The notes beneath the pieces are model-generated. The model did not search any database. It was not told where the DNA came from and saw nothing but the letters and a program-made list of their open reading frames with translations. Positions 40,297-49,457 of a stretch of DNA of 64,000 bases are shown one piece after another. Position 1 is the first letter of the stretch; each line of letters begins with the position of its first letter. The stretch is taken from assembly GCF_035497915.1 (NCBI RefSeq), contig NZ_DATJCS010000021.1, positions 1 through 64,000 of the forward strand, given 5' to 3'. This DNA comes from Serpens sp035497915. Lineage in GTDB: Bacteria > Pseudomonadota > Gammaproteobacteria > Pseudomonadales > Pseudomonadaceae. The translations under genes and the position numbers were made by a program.

Positions 40297-41622
40297 ATGG
40301 ACCTGTTCCAGCAAACCCCTCCCGCCCAGCCCCTGGCCGCACGCCTGCGCGCGGCCAATCTGGATGAATATGTCGGGCAGGAGCATCTGCTGGCGCGCGG
40401 CAAGCCGCTGCGCGAGGCGCTGGAGCAGGGCGCGCTGCACTCGATGATCTTCTGGGGCCCGCCCGGGGTCGGCAAGACCACCCTGGCGCGGCTGCTGGCG
40501 CAGGTGTCCGACGCGCACTTCGAAACGATTTCCGCCGTGCTGTCCGGCGTGAAGGAAATCCGCCAGGCCGTGGAGATCGCCCGCCAGCATGCCGCCCAGT
40601 CTGGCCGGCGCACCATCCTGTTCGTCGATGAAGTGCACCGCTTCAACAAGAGCCAGCAGGACGCCTTTCTGCCCTATGTGGAAGACGGCACGCTGATCTT
40701 CATCGGCGCCACCACCGAGAATCCCTCCTTCGAACTGAACAACGCGCTGCTGTCGCGCGCCCGCGTCTACGTGCTGAAAAGCCTCGACGAGGCGGCGCTG
40801 CGCAAGTTGGTGCAGCGCGCCCTGAGCGAAGAGAAAGGCCTCGGCGCCCGTCGACTCAGCCTGCCCGAGGAAAGCCTGCAGATCCTGCTGGCCGCCGCCG
40901 ATGGCGACGGACGCCGCCTGCTCAACCTGCTGGAGAACGCCTCCGACCTGGTCGAGGATGGCGAGGCCATCAGCCCGGAAGCCCTGCAGAACCTGCTCGG
41001 CGACACCCGGCGGCGCTTCGACAAGGGCGGCGAGGCGTTCTACGACCAGATCTCCGCGCTGCACAAATCGGTGCGCGGCTCCAACCCGGACGCGGCCCTG
41101 TACTGGTTCGCGCGCATGCTCGACGGCGGCTGCGATCCGCTGTACATCGCCCGCCGCGTGGTGCGCATGGCCAGCGAGGAAGTCGGCAATGCCGACCCGC
41201 GCGCCCTGACCCTGTGCCTGAATGCCTGGGATGTGCAGGAGCGCCTCGGCAGCCCGGAAGGCGAACTGGCCGTGGCCCAGGCGATCGTCTATCTGGCCTG
41301 CGCGCCGAAGAGCAATGCCGTGTACACCGCTTACAACGCGGCACGCCGCGACGTGGAGGCCTCCGGCTCGCTGGAAGTGCCGCTGCACCTGCGCAATGCG
41401 CCGACCAAGCTGATGAAGCAGTTGGGCTACGGCGACGAATACCGTTACGCCCACGACGAGCCGGACGCCTACGCCGCCGGTGAGGACTACTTCCCCGAAG
41501 AGCTCGAGCCGCGCCGCTATTACCAGCCGGTGCCGCGCGGCCTGGAGCTGAAAATCCGCGACAAGCTCGAGCACCTGGCCGCGCTGGACCGCAACAGCCC
41601 CCGGCAGCGGAGGCGCCCATGA
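40297..41622 (+). CDS. rarA: Replication-associated recombination protein RarA (MgsA)
   Basis: 441-residue AAA+ ATPase of the RarA/Mgs1/WRNIP1 family that acts at stalled replication forks. Walker A is GPPGVGKTTLA (about residues 52-62) and Walker B is ILFVDEVHRFNKSQQDA (about 108-124). Sensor 1 lies in FIGATTENPSFELN. A tetramerisation and clamp-loader-like C-terminus follows. Its stop overlaps the start of crcB by four bases. Confidence 0.95.
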   Translation: MDLFQQTPPAQPLAARLRAANLDEYVGQEHLLARGKPLREALEQGALHSMIFWGPPGVGKTTLARLLAQVSDAHFETISAVLSGVKEIRQAVEIARQHAAQSGRRTILFVDEVHRFNKSQQDAFLPYVEDGTLIFIGATTENPSFELNNALLSRARVYVLKSLDEAALRKLVQRALSEEKGLGARRLSLPEESLQILLAAADGDGRRLLNLLENASDLVEDGEAISPEALQNLLGDTRRRFDKGGEAFYDQISALHKSVRGSNPDAALYWFARMLDGGCDPLYIARRVVRMASEEVGNADPRALTLCLNAWDVQERLGSPEGELAVAQAIVYLACAPKSNAVYTAYNAARRDVEASGSLEVPLHLRNAPTKLMKQLGYGDEYRYAHDEPDAYAAGEDYFPEELEPRRYYQPVPRGLELKIRDKLEHLAALDRNSPRQRRRP

Positions 41623-41993
41623 TCGGTGTCGTGCTCGCCGTGGCGGGCGGTGGTGCGCTGGGCAGCCTGCTGCGTTTTGCCACCGCCAACTGGGTGACCG
41701 CCCACTGGCCGCAGCATTTTTTCCTGGCCACCCTGGCGGTAAACCTTGTCGGCTGCCTGCTGATCGGCTATCTCTTCGGCCTGTTCCTGCTGCGCCCGGA
41801 ATTGCCGCTGGAGCTGCGCGCCGGCCTGATCGTCGGCTTCCTGGGCGGGCTGACCACCTTTTCCTCCTTTTCCCTGGATACCCTGCGCCTGCTGGAAAGC
41901 GGCCAGCTCGCGACCGCCCTCGGCTATGCCCTGGTCAGTGTGGTCGTCAGTCTGCTGGCCACCTGGGCGGGCCTGGCTTTGAACAAACTCTGA
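41619..41993 (+). CDS. crcB: Fluoride-specific ion channel CrcB/Fluc
   Basis: 124-residue, four-helix membrane protein of the Fluc family, a dual-topology dimer that exports fluoride. Signature segments are GGALGSLLRF (about residues 9-18), TLAVNLVGCLLIGYLFG and the phenylalanine-box/Na+ site GFLGGLTTFSSFS (about 74-86). No fluoride riboswitch is visible because the gene is translationally coupled to rarA through an ATGA overlap. Confidence 0.95.
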   Translation: MIGVVLAVAGGGALGSLLRFATANWVTAHWPQHFFLATLAVNLVGCLLIGYLFGLFLLRPELPLELRAGLIVGFLGGLTTFSSFSLDTLRLLESGQLATALGYALVSVVVSLLATWAGLALNKL

Positions 41994-42008
41994 CAGACGA
42001 GAACAGAC

Positions 42009-43286
<1,278 letters not shown>

Positions 43287-43296
43287 CCCGCACACC

Positions 43297-43327
43297 GAGC
43301 CAACCCGGCGCGACGCCGGGCTGGCTC
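43297..43327 (+). terminator. Hairpin after serS
   Basis: GAGCCAACCCGGCG and CGCCGGGCTGGCTC form a 14-bp near-perfect stem with a 3-nt loop, ten bases after the serS stop. There is no T-run, so it may be a terminator, an mRNA-stabilising end or a REP-like element. Confidence 0.55.
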
Positions 43328-43373
43328 GCCAGGGGGCAATGCAGCGCCGACCATGGCACGGAAGCTGCCTGGC

Positions 43374-43401
43374 TTGATTTCCGACAAGCGCTGAATATCT
43401 T
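43374..43401 (+). promoter_or_regulatory. Candidate sigma-70 promoter of cysG
   Basis: TTGATT (43374-43379) and TATCTT (43396-43401) are 16 bp apart, with the -10 box about 44 bases before the cysG ATG. Confidence 0.45.
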
Positions 43402-43444
43402 CGGATGGGCTTTGATGAGCCCTGGCCCCACAAGGTGTTGATCC

Positions 43445-44833
43445 ATGGATTTCCTTCCCCTGTTCCACAACCTGAAGAACGCCCCGGTGCTGGTCATTGG
43501 CGGTGGCGAAGTGGCGTTGCGCAAGGCGCGCCTGCTGGCCGATGCCGGCGCCGTGCCGCGTGTGGTCACCCGCGAAGCGCTGGACGAGGTGTCGGCCCTG
43601 GTGGCCCGTCAGGGCGGCGAACTGCATCTGCGCGACTACCGGGAAGATGATCTGGAAGGGGTGCGCCTGGTGGTTGCCGCCACCGATGACGAGCCGCTCA
43701 ATGCGATGGTTTCCCGCCAGGCCAAGGCCAGGGGCATTCCGGTGAACGTGGTGGATGCACCGGAATTGTGCTCGGTGATTTTCCCAGCCATCGTGGATCG
43801 TTCGCCGCTGATGGTGGCGGTGTCCAGCGGCGGTGACGCGCCGGTGCTGGCGCGCTTGATCCGTGCCCGCATCGAAACCTGGATTCCCGCCGCCTATGGG
43901 CAACTGGCCGGACTGGCCAAGAACTTCCGTTCGCGGGTCAAGGCGGCACTGCCGGATGTGCAGCAGCGCCGGGTGTTCTGGGAGGAGGCCTTCCAGGGCC
44001 AGATCGCCGAGAGCCTGTTCGCCGGCAAGCCGGCCGAGGCCGAGCGATTGCTCGAAGAGAAACTGGCCGGCAGCGCACCGAAGGCGCTTGGCGAGGTGTA
44101 TCTGGTCGGCGCCGGCCCGGGCGATCCGGACCTGCTGACCTTCCGCGCCCTGCGCCTGATGCAACAAGCCGACGTGGTGCTCTACGACCGCCTGGTGGCG
44201 CCGGCGATCATCGAGCTGTGCCGTCGCGATGCCGAGCGCATCTACGTCGGCAAGCAGCGCGCCGAGCATGCGCTGCCGCAGGAACAGATCAACCGCCGGC
44301 TGGTGGAGCTGGCCAAGGAAGGCAAGCGCGTGCTGCGCCTGAAGGGCGGCGACCCGTTCATCTTCGGCCGGGGTGGCGAGGAGATCGAGGAACTGGCCGC
44401 TGAAGGCATTCCGTTCCAGGTAGTGCCGGGCATCACCGCCGCCTCCGGCTGTTCCGCCTACGCCGGCATTCCGCTGACCCACCGCGACTACGCCCAATCG
44501 GTGCGCTTCGTCACCGGGCATCTCAAGGACGGCAGCTGCGACCTGCCCTGGCAGGACCTGGTGGCGCCGGGGCAAACGCTGGTGTTCTACATGGGGCTGG
44601 TCGGCTTGCCGGTGATCTGCGAACAACTGATGCGCCACGGACGCGGCGCCGACACCCCGGTGGCGCTGGTGGAGCAGGGCACCACCATCAACCAGCGGGT
44701 CATTACCGGCACCCTGGCCGACCTGCCGCAGCGCGTTGCGGAGCAGACCGTGCGCGCACCGACTCTGGTGATCGTCGGCGAGGTGGTGCGCCTGCGCGAC
44801 AAGCTGGCATGGTTCGAAGGTGGGCAGAGCTAG
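43445..44833 (+). CDS. cysG: Siroheme synthase CysG (trifunctional)
   Basis: 462-residue fusion that makes siroheme from uroporphyrinogen III for sulfite and nitrite reductases. The N-terminal half is the NAD-dependent precorrin-2 dehydrogenase/ferrochelatase with the Rossmann motif VIGGGEVALRKA (about residues 17-28) and VAVSSGGDAPVLARLIR. The C-terminal half, from about residue 215, is the SAM uroporphyrinogen methyltransferase with VYLVGAGPGDPDLLTFRA, LKGGDPFIFGRGGEE and PGITAASGCSAYAGIPLTHR. It has the usual gammaproteobacterial length. Confidence 0.97.
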   Translation: MDFLPLFHNLKNAPVLVIGGGEVALRKARLLADAGAVPRVVTREALDEVSALVARQGGELHLRDYREDDLEGVRLVVAATDDEPLNAMVSRQAKARGIPVNVVDAPELCSVIFPAIVDRSPLMVAVSSGGDAPVLARLIRARIETWIPAAYGQLAGLAKNFRSRVKAALPDVQQRRVFWEEAFQGQIAESLFAGKPAEAERLLEEKLAGSAPKALGEVYLVGAGPGDPDLLTFRALRLMQQADVVLYDRLVAPAIIELCRRDAERIYVGKQRAEHALPQEQINRRLVELAKEGKRVLRLKGGDPFIFGRGGEEIEELAAEGIPFQVVPGITAASGCSAYAGIPLTHRDYAQSVRFVTGHLKDGSCDLPWQDLVAPGQTLVFYMGLVGLPVICEQLMRHGRGADTPVALVEQGTTINQRVITGTLADLPQRVAEQTVRAPTLVIVGEVVRLRDKLAWFEGGQS

Positions 44834-44843
44834 GTCTTGTATG

Positions 44844-44915
44844 CAGGGCGGTCGGCGCTTTTCCGGCCGCCATGGTGCACCGGCGCGGCGGCCGGAAAAG
44901 CGCTAACCGCCCTAC
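44844..44915. repeat. Large inverted repeat between cysG and the YqjG-like gene
   Basis: Two arms of about 28 bases face each other across a short spacer. The left arm reads CAGGGCGGTCGGCGC then TTTTCCGGCCGCC, and the right arm is nearly its exact complement ending CGCTAACCGCCCTAC. It lies between convergent genes and contains the stop codon of the right-hand gene. It may work as a bidirectional terminator and resembles the dispersed GTAGGG...palindromes common in pseudomonads. Confidence 0.75.
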
Positions 44916-45922
44916 GGGTGCTTGCCGCGCTGCCAGATCCCTTTACCCGGCAACCCCTCCCGCCCATGCGGCGCGAACAGATCCAGCGCCGGCCCTTTGG
45001 GCACGATCCCGGTCGGATTGATGGTCTGGTGGCTGGCGTAGTAGTGGTGCTTGATGTGGGTGAAATCCACCGTGGCGGCGACACCCGGCCACTGGTACAG
45101 CTCGCGCAGCCAGGCGCTGAGGTGTGGGTAATCGACGATGCGTTGCCGGTTGCACTTGAAGTGTCCGTGATACACCGCGTCGAAGCGGATCAGCGTGGTG
45201 AACAGGCGCCAGTCGGCCTCGGTCAGGTATTCGCCCGCCAGATAGCGCTGCCGACTTAACCGTTGCTCCAGCCAGTCCAGCTCGTTGAACAGCTCGTCGA
45301 AGGCTTCCTCATAGGCGTCCTGGGTGGTGGCGAAGCCGGCCCGGTAGACGCCGTTGTTTACCCGCGGGTAGATGCGCGCGTTGAGGGCGTCGATCTCGCC
45401 ATGCAGCGGCTCGGGATACAGATCCAGGGTCGAGCCGGTCAGGCCATCGAAGGCACTATTGAACATGCGCAGGATATCTGCGGACTCGTTGCTGACGATG
45501 CGCTGCTGGTGCTTGTCCCAGAGCATCGGCGCCGTCACGCGGCCGGTGTAGTGCGGGTCATCCTGCCGGTAGCGCTGATGGAGGAACTCCAGTCCGTCCA
45601 GGGCATCGCCGCTGGAGCCTGTCTGGCGGTCGAAGGTCCAGCCGTTTTCGCGCATCAGCCAGCTCACCACCGAAACGTCGACGATGTCCTCCAGTCCCTT
45701 GAGCGCCCGGGCGATCAGGGTACGGTGCGCCCAGGGGCAAGCCAGGCTGACATACAGGTGATAGCGCCCGGCCTCGGCCGCGAACCCGCCCGCGCCGCTG
45801 GGGCCGGCACTGCCGTCGGGGGTTATCCAGTGGCGGCGCTGTGCCTGTTCGCGCTGGAAGCGCCCGTCGCGGGCGGTGTCGTACCACTGGTCATGCCAGT
45901 GGCCATCAATCAAGAGACCCAT
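44912..45922 (-). CDS. yqjG: Glutathionyl-hydroquinone reductase (YqjG/ECM4 type)
   Basis: 336-residue Xi-class glutathione transferase that removes glutathione from glutathionyl-hydroquinones. The catalytic Cys lies in SLACPWAHRTLIARA (about residues 59-73). The domain following SNESADILRMFNSAF (about 142-156) is the helical C-terminal GST domain, and the end FTHIKHHYYASHQTINPTGI is typical of this class. The stop codon falls within the palindrome that separates it from cysG. Confidence 0.9.
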   Translation of the reverse strand: MGLLIDGHWHDQWYDTARDGRFQREQAQRRHWITPDGSAGPSGAGGFAAEAGRYHLYVSLACPWAHRTLIARALKGLEDIVDVSVVSWLMRENGWTFDRQTGSSGDALDGLEFLHQRYRQDDPHYTGRVTAPMLWDKHQQRIVSNESADILRMFNSAFDGLTGSTLDLYPEPLHGEIDALNARIYPRVNNGVYRAGFATTQDAYEEAFDELFNELDWLEQRLSRQRYLAGEYLTEADWRLFTTLIRFDAVYHGHFKCNRQRIVDYPHLSAWLRELYQWPGVAATVDFTHIKHHYYASHQTINPTGIVPKGPALDLFAPHGREGLPGKGIWQRGKHP

Positions 45923-46003
45923 TGCGTGCTCCCCTTTGTTTGCCGGGGAGTCTAGCGGCGGGCGCGGGCCGGATGGGTGAAGTGTTCCGGTCGTTCCTAT
46001 CGA

Positions 46004-46987
46004 TCAGTTCGATCGGTTGCGTTCATCCCAATAGCGGCGGGCGAGGGCGAAGGCCTGTTCGCGCTCGTGGCCCAGACCGCGCAGCGCCAGGGAGATGGTG
46101 GCCTGTACTGCCAGCTCGCCATAGGCATCCTCCGCCTCGCCGCGCCAGACGGCCAGCAGGTGCGCCGGTTCCAGCCGCTCCGGCTTCATGTGTCGCTGGG
46201 CGGACATGGCCGGCCAGCTTTCATCGCAGGCTTCGCCGGCGGCGGTCAGATACAGCGTGGCGGGGCTGTCCGGATTGACCTCGATCTCGCCGCCTTCGCC
46301 CTTGATGACGATGGCGGTGTCGCCAAGCAACTGACTGGCGGCGCGGTGAATCTCCTGATAGCCGGGATGGAAGATGCTTTGCAGGCCGCAGTGTGCGCTC
46401 AGTGGATTGAGCAGACGCGCCAGGGAGTGGATTGGCGAGCGTAGACCCAGCACATTACGCAGGCCGATCATGTGCTGCAGGCGCGGCATCCAGGCGCCGA
46501 GCGGGATGAAGGCCAGGTTGTGCCGATCGAGCGCGTCGCTCACCTGCTGCCAGTCCTGGCACTGCGGGATATTCAGCAGCTCGAGCACGTCCTCGGTGTA
46601 CAGCCGTCCGGCGGTGTGCTCACCGGCACCATGCAGCAGAATGCGCACACCCTGATCGGCCAGGCACCTGATGGCCAGCAGGTACCAAGGCAGATGGCGT
46701 TTCTTGCCGGCATAGCTGGGCCAGTCGATATCCACCGCCATCGGCGGGGCGTCGAGGCGGGCGCGCACCGCTTCGGTGAAACCGGCCATTTCCTCGGCGC
46801 TTTCCTCCTTGTGGCGCAGCAGCATCAGGAAGGCGCCCAGTTGCACGTCTTCGACTCTGCCGTCGAGCAGCATGCCCATGGCATCGCGGGCTTCCTCGCG
46901 GGTCAGCCCCCGGGAGCCGCGCTGGCCCTTGCCGAGGATGCGCACGTACTGGGCGAAGGGGTGTTCGAGCGAAGTATCGAGCGTCAT
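46004..46987 (-). CDS. YbiB-like glycosyl transferase-fold protein (TrpD2 type)
   Basis: 327-residue protein related to anthranilate phosphoribosyltransferase, of the YbiB/TrpD2 group, whose E. coli member binds nucleic acids rather than making tryptophan. The N-terminal helical domain has SRGLTREEARDAMGMLLDGR (about residues 20-39), and LLHGAGEHTAGRLYTEDVLE corresponds to a degenerate PRPP loop. The conserved start of the gene cluster with tusE is the same as in other Pseudomonas. Its ATG overlaps the tusE stop by four bases. Confidence 0.85.
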   Translation of the reverse strand: MTLDTSLEHPFAQYVRILGKGQRGSRGLTREEARDAMGMLLDGRVEDVQLGAFLMLLRHKEESAEEMAGFTEAVRARLDAPPMAVDIDWPSYAGKKRHLPWYLLAIRCLADQGVRILLHGAGEHTAGRLYTEDVLELLNIPQCQDWQQVSDALDRHNLAFIPLGAWMPRLQHMIGLRNVLGLRSPIHSLARLLNPLSAHCGLQSIFHPGYQEIHRAASQLLGDTAIVIKGEGGEIEVNPDSPATLYLTAAGEACDESWPAMSAQRHMKPERLEPAHLLAVWRGEAEDAYGELAVQATISLALRGLGHEREQAFALARRYWDERNRSN

Positions 46988-47319
46988 ATGCAGTTCGTCG
47001 GCTTTGGCAGGCCAGCCAGCTTGGCGGCCAGTTTGGCGGGAGTGCCCTTGAATAGGCGGTTGAGGTGCAGACTGTTGCCCTTGTCCGGCCCCAGCTTCAA
47101 GGCGACGTACTTGATCAGTGGGCGGGTTGCCGGCGACAGCTGGAACTCGGCATAGAAAGCCTGCAGCAGGCGCAGGATTTCCCAGTGCTCGGCGGTCAAT
47201 TCCAGTCCTTCGCGCGCTGCCAGTGCTGCGGCGATGGCGTCGCTCCAGTCGTTTCGGTCGACCAGGTAGCCGTCCTTGTCCAGGGCGATGGTCTGCCCGT
47301 TGACCTGCAAGTCGCTCAT
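46984..47319 (-). CDS. tusE: Sulfurtransferase TusE (DsrC family)
   Basis: 111-residue last carrier of the Tus relay, which passes persulfide sulfur to MnmA. The family features are DKDGYLVDRNDWSDAIA (about residues 14-30), LTAEHWEILRLLQAFY and the C-terminal arm ending in PTNCI, where the penultimate Cys110 is the sulfur acceptor. Only this single C-terminal Cys is present, as in TusE rather than dissimilatory DsrC. The start at 47319 gives family length and overlaps tusB by four bases. Confidence 0.93.
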   Translation of the reverse strand: MSDLQVNGQTIALDKDGYLVDRNDWSDAIAAALAAREGLELTAEHWEILRLLQAFYAEFQLSPATRPLIKYVALKLGPDKGNSLHLNRLFKGTPAKLAAKLAGLPKPTNCI

Positions 47320-47612
47320 AGCCAGCCGTTCACCTTGTCGTATTGCACGCATAGCTCGACGAACGCTGGGTAATCCACCAGTGTGACCCGGTCCGGCGCG
47401 CCAAGATTGCGGGCCTGCAGGTCTTCCTGCAGCGCATACAGGCGAACCGTTGCGGGCAGGGCTTGCAACAGCGGCCAGGCGTCGCTGCCGGTATGCAGCG
47501 CCTGACAGGCATCGCCGCACAGCAGCAGGGCGTCATTCGCGCCGAGCAGACGCAGGACGCTGTCCAGCGGCTGGCGCCAGGGGGATTGGCTGAGCAGGTG
47601 CAAGGTAGCCAT
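47316..47612 (-). CDS. tusB: Sulfurtransferase complex subunit TusB
   Basis: 98-residue DsrE-fold small subunit of the TusBCD heterohexamer. The N-terminus MATLHLLSQSPWRQ and the DALLLCGDACQAL segment fit TusB/DsrH. It overlaps tusE by four bases and abuts tusC by one base, so translation is probably coupled. Confidence 0.9.
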   Translation of the reverse strand: MATLHLLSQSPWRQPLDSVLRLLGANDALLLCGDACQALHTGSDAWPLLQALPATVRLYALQEDLQARNLGAPDRVTLVDYPAFVELCVQYDKVNGWL

Positions 47613-47965
47613 CAGAGAGTCATCACCAGATCAAAACGGGCAAGCAGGGTCGGCAGCTCCACGCCGTGCAGCGGCGTTACCGGCACGCTGAGCGTGGCCT
47701 CGGCCAGGCCACGACGGGCCAGGCTCTCCTGGCACACATACAGCTCATCCACGCCAAACAGCGGCAGGGCCTGCAGGTTGGCGCCCAGATCCTTCTGCTC
47801 CAGCGCGGCCGGCTGCTGAGCCGTTGGCAACTGGAACACGCCGTCGTCCATGAACAGCAGGGCAATGGGCAGCTCGAAGGCGCCGCCGGCCAGGGCGATA
47901 TCCAGCGCCTCGCGGGCGGCGGTGCCGCCCGACTGGCGGCAGATCAGCAGGAGCGACTTGGCCAT
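47612..47965 (-). CDS. tusC: Sulfurtransferase complex subunit TusC
   Basis: 117-residue DsrE/DsrF-fold protein, the bridging subunit of TusBCD. MAKSLLLICRQSGGTAAREA at the start and LPIALLFMDDGVFQL (about residues 31-45) are typical. It has no conserved catalytic Cys, as expected. Start and stop touch tusD and tusB by a single base. Confidence 0.91.
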   Translation of the reverse strand: MAKSLLLICRQSGGTAAREALDIALAGGAFELPIALLFMDDGVFQLPTAQQPAALEQKDLGANLQALPLFGVDELYVCQESLARRGLAEATLSVPVTPLHGVELPTLLARFDLVMTL

Positions 47966-48357
47966 CAGTCGCCTCCGAAGCAGACCAGACGGTCCGCCAG
48001 TTGCGCCGCTTCGTGCAGCTGGCCAAGGCCCGACAGTTCCCATGGCGCGCCCACGCTGACCGCTTCGCGATTGTAACGCCGCGCTTCCTCGGCATTCAGC
48101 ACGCCACGGCGCAGGGCGGCGGCGATGCACACCACGCCATCCAGGCGGTTCTGGTCAATGAAGGCGCGCCATTGCGCGGCCACGTCCAGCTCATCCTGCG
48201 GGGCAACCACGCTGGACGAGGCGCTGTAGACACCGTCGCGGTAGAAGAACATGCGAACGATCTCGTGCCCGCCGGCCAGTACCGCTTCGGCAAAGCGCAA
48301 GGCGCGCCGCGAGGCGGGCGCATGGGGTGGAGAGAAGAGGGCGATGGCGAATTTCAT
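47965..48357 (-). CDS. tusD: Sulfurtransferase complex subunit TusD
   Basis: 130-residue DsrE-fold subunit that takes persulfide sulfur from TusA. The catalytic Cys is in DGVVCIAAALRRG (about residue 78). MKFAIALFSPPHAPASRRAL is the expected N-terminus, and RMFFYRDGVYSAS follows. It is the first gene of the tusDCB-tusE-ybiB-like operon. ATG at 48357 was chosen because the longer frame has no ribosome-binding site. Confidence 0.92.
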   Translation of the reverse strand: MKFAIALFSPPHAPASRRALRFAEAVLAGGHEIVRMFFYRDGVYSASSSVVAPQDELDVAAQWRAFIDQNRLDGVVCIAAALRRGVLNAEEARRYNREAVSVGAPWELSGLGQLHEAAQLADRLVCFGGD

Positions 48358-48410
48358 GGCTCGGGTACCGCGGAAACAGGCCGCCATCATACCTCTGGCG
48401 GCGGGCACCG

Positions 48411-48442
48411 GAAACGAAAAGGCCCGCGCGAGGCGGGCCTTT
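48411..48442 (-). terminator. Terminator of the Bax-inhibitor-1 family gene
   Basis: On the minus strand AAAGGCCCGC pairs with GCGGGCCTTT over a short loop and TTTTCGTTTCC follows, 18 bases after the stop. Confidence 0.85.
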
Positions 48443-48460
48443 GCTTGGAGCAACAACCGG

Positions 48461-49129
48461 TCAGTCGTCGCTGCTCATGATCCCGAAGATCTGCAGCAGG
48501 CTGATGAACAGGTTGTAGATCGACACGTACAGGCTGATGGTGGCCATGATGTAGTTGCGCTCGCCACCGTGGATGATCTCGCTGGTTTGGTAGAGGATCA
48601 CCGCCGAGGAGAACAGCACGAAACCGGCGCTGATCGCCAGCTGCAGGCCGCTGATCTGGAAGAAGAAGCCGGCCAGCACCGCCGCCAACAGCACGAAGAA
48701 GCCGGCGGTGATGAAGCCGCTGAGGAAGCTCATGTCCTTGCGGGTGGTCAGCACGTAGGCGGACAGGCCGAAGAACACCAGCGCGGTCATGGCGAACGCG
48801 GAGCTGATCACCTCGGTGCCGTTGGCCATGCCCAGGTAGCGGTTGAGGATCGGGCCCAGGGTGTAACCCATGAAGCCGGTCAGCGCGAAAGTGGACAGCA
48901 GGCCCCAGGCGGAATTGCGCAGCTTCACGGTCAGGAAGAACAGGCCGTAGAAGCCGATCAGCACCACGAAGATGTTGGGGTAGGCGACGTTCATCTGCTG
49001 GGAGACATAGGCGACGATGCCGCTGAACGCCAGGGTCAGTGCCAGCAGGCCGTAGGTGTTGCGCAGCACGCCGCTGACTTCGCGCTGTTCGACCTGCGCG
49101 GGATTCAGTGCGTAGTTACGTTCTTGCAT
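48461..49129 (-). CDS. yccA: Bax inhibitor-1/YccA family membrane protein
   Basis: 222-residue inner membrane protein with seven hydrophobic helices of the BI-1/TMBIM family. E. coli YccA modulates the FtsH protease. An N-terminal hydrophilic segment (residues 1-22) precedes the first helix, and the family motif YQTSEIIHGGERNYI (about 180-194) is clear. ATG at 49129. The neighbours tusDCB and tRNA-Ser are conserved in Pseudomonas. Confidence 0.92.
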   Translation of the reverse strand: MQERNYALNPAQVEQREVSGVLRNTYGLLALTLAFSGIVAYVSQQMNVAYPNIFVVLIGFYGLFFLTVKLRNSAWGLLSTFALTGFMGYTLGPILNRYLGMANGTEVISSAFAMTALVFFGLSAYVLTTRKDMSFLSGFITAGFFVLLAAVLAGFFFQISGLQLAISAGFVLFSSAVILYQTSEIIHGGERNYIMATISLYVSIYNLFISLLQIFGIMSSDD

Positions 49130-49206
49130 GTGGCTCTCCTGTCGAGGAAGGCATTTGAGATGGCCGGGATCATAGCAAAACCCCCGGCCAGAGGAAGCGG
49201 CGGTGT

Positions 49207-49234
49207 TTGACAGTGTGTTGCGATCCGGTACTAT
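49207..49234 (+). promoter_or_regulatory. Sigma-70 promoter of tRNA-Ser
   Basis: A perfect TTGACA (49207-49212) and TACTAT (49229-49234), spaced by 16 bp, with GC-rich sequence between the -10 box and the tRNA about 33 bases downstream. Confidence 0.75.
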
Positions 49235-49267
49235 TGCCGCCCGCGCCAGAAGGCGCGGTTTCTTTTC

Positions 49268-49355
49268 GGAAGCGTGGCCGAGTGGTTTAAGGCAGCGGTC
49301 TTGAAAACCGCCGACGGGCAACTGTCCTAGAGTTCGAATCTCTACGCTTCCGCCA
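49268..49355 (+). tRNA. serT: tRNA-Ser, anticodon UGA
   Basis: 88 nt with acceptor arms GGAAGCG and CGCTTCC, discriminator G and encoded CCA. The anticodon stem GCGGT/ACCGC encloses the loop CTTGAAA (anticodon TGA), and a long variable arm typical of type II tRNA-Ser is present. The T arm contains TTCGAAT. It decodes UCA and related Ser codons. Confidence 0.97.
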
Positions 49356-49368
49356 TCTGATTTCGCTG

Positions 49369-49392
49369 GAAGCCCCGCGCTGCGGGGCTTTC
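49369..49392 (+). terminator. Terminator after tRNA-Ser
   Basis: GAAGCCCCGC and GCGGGGCTTTC form a hairpin with a 3-nt loop, followed by a weak T-rich tract. It begins 14 bases after the tRNA. Confidence 0.75.
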
Positions 49393-49457
49393 GCGTTTCT
49401 GGGTGCTGCATATCCAAGCCAGCCCATACTGGGCCGGCGCGGAAGGCTGCCCGGCCT

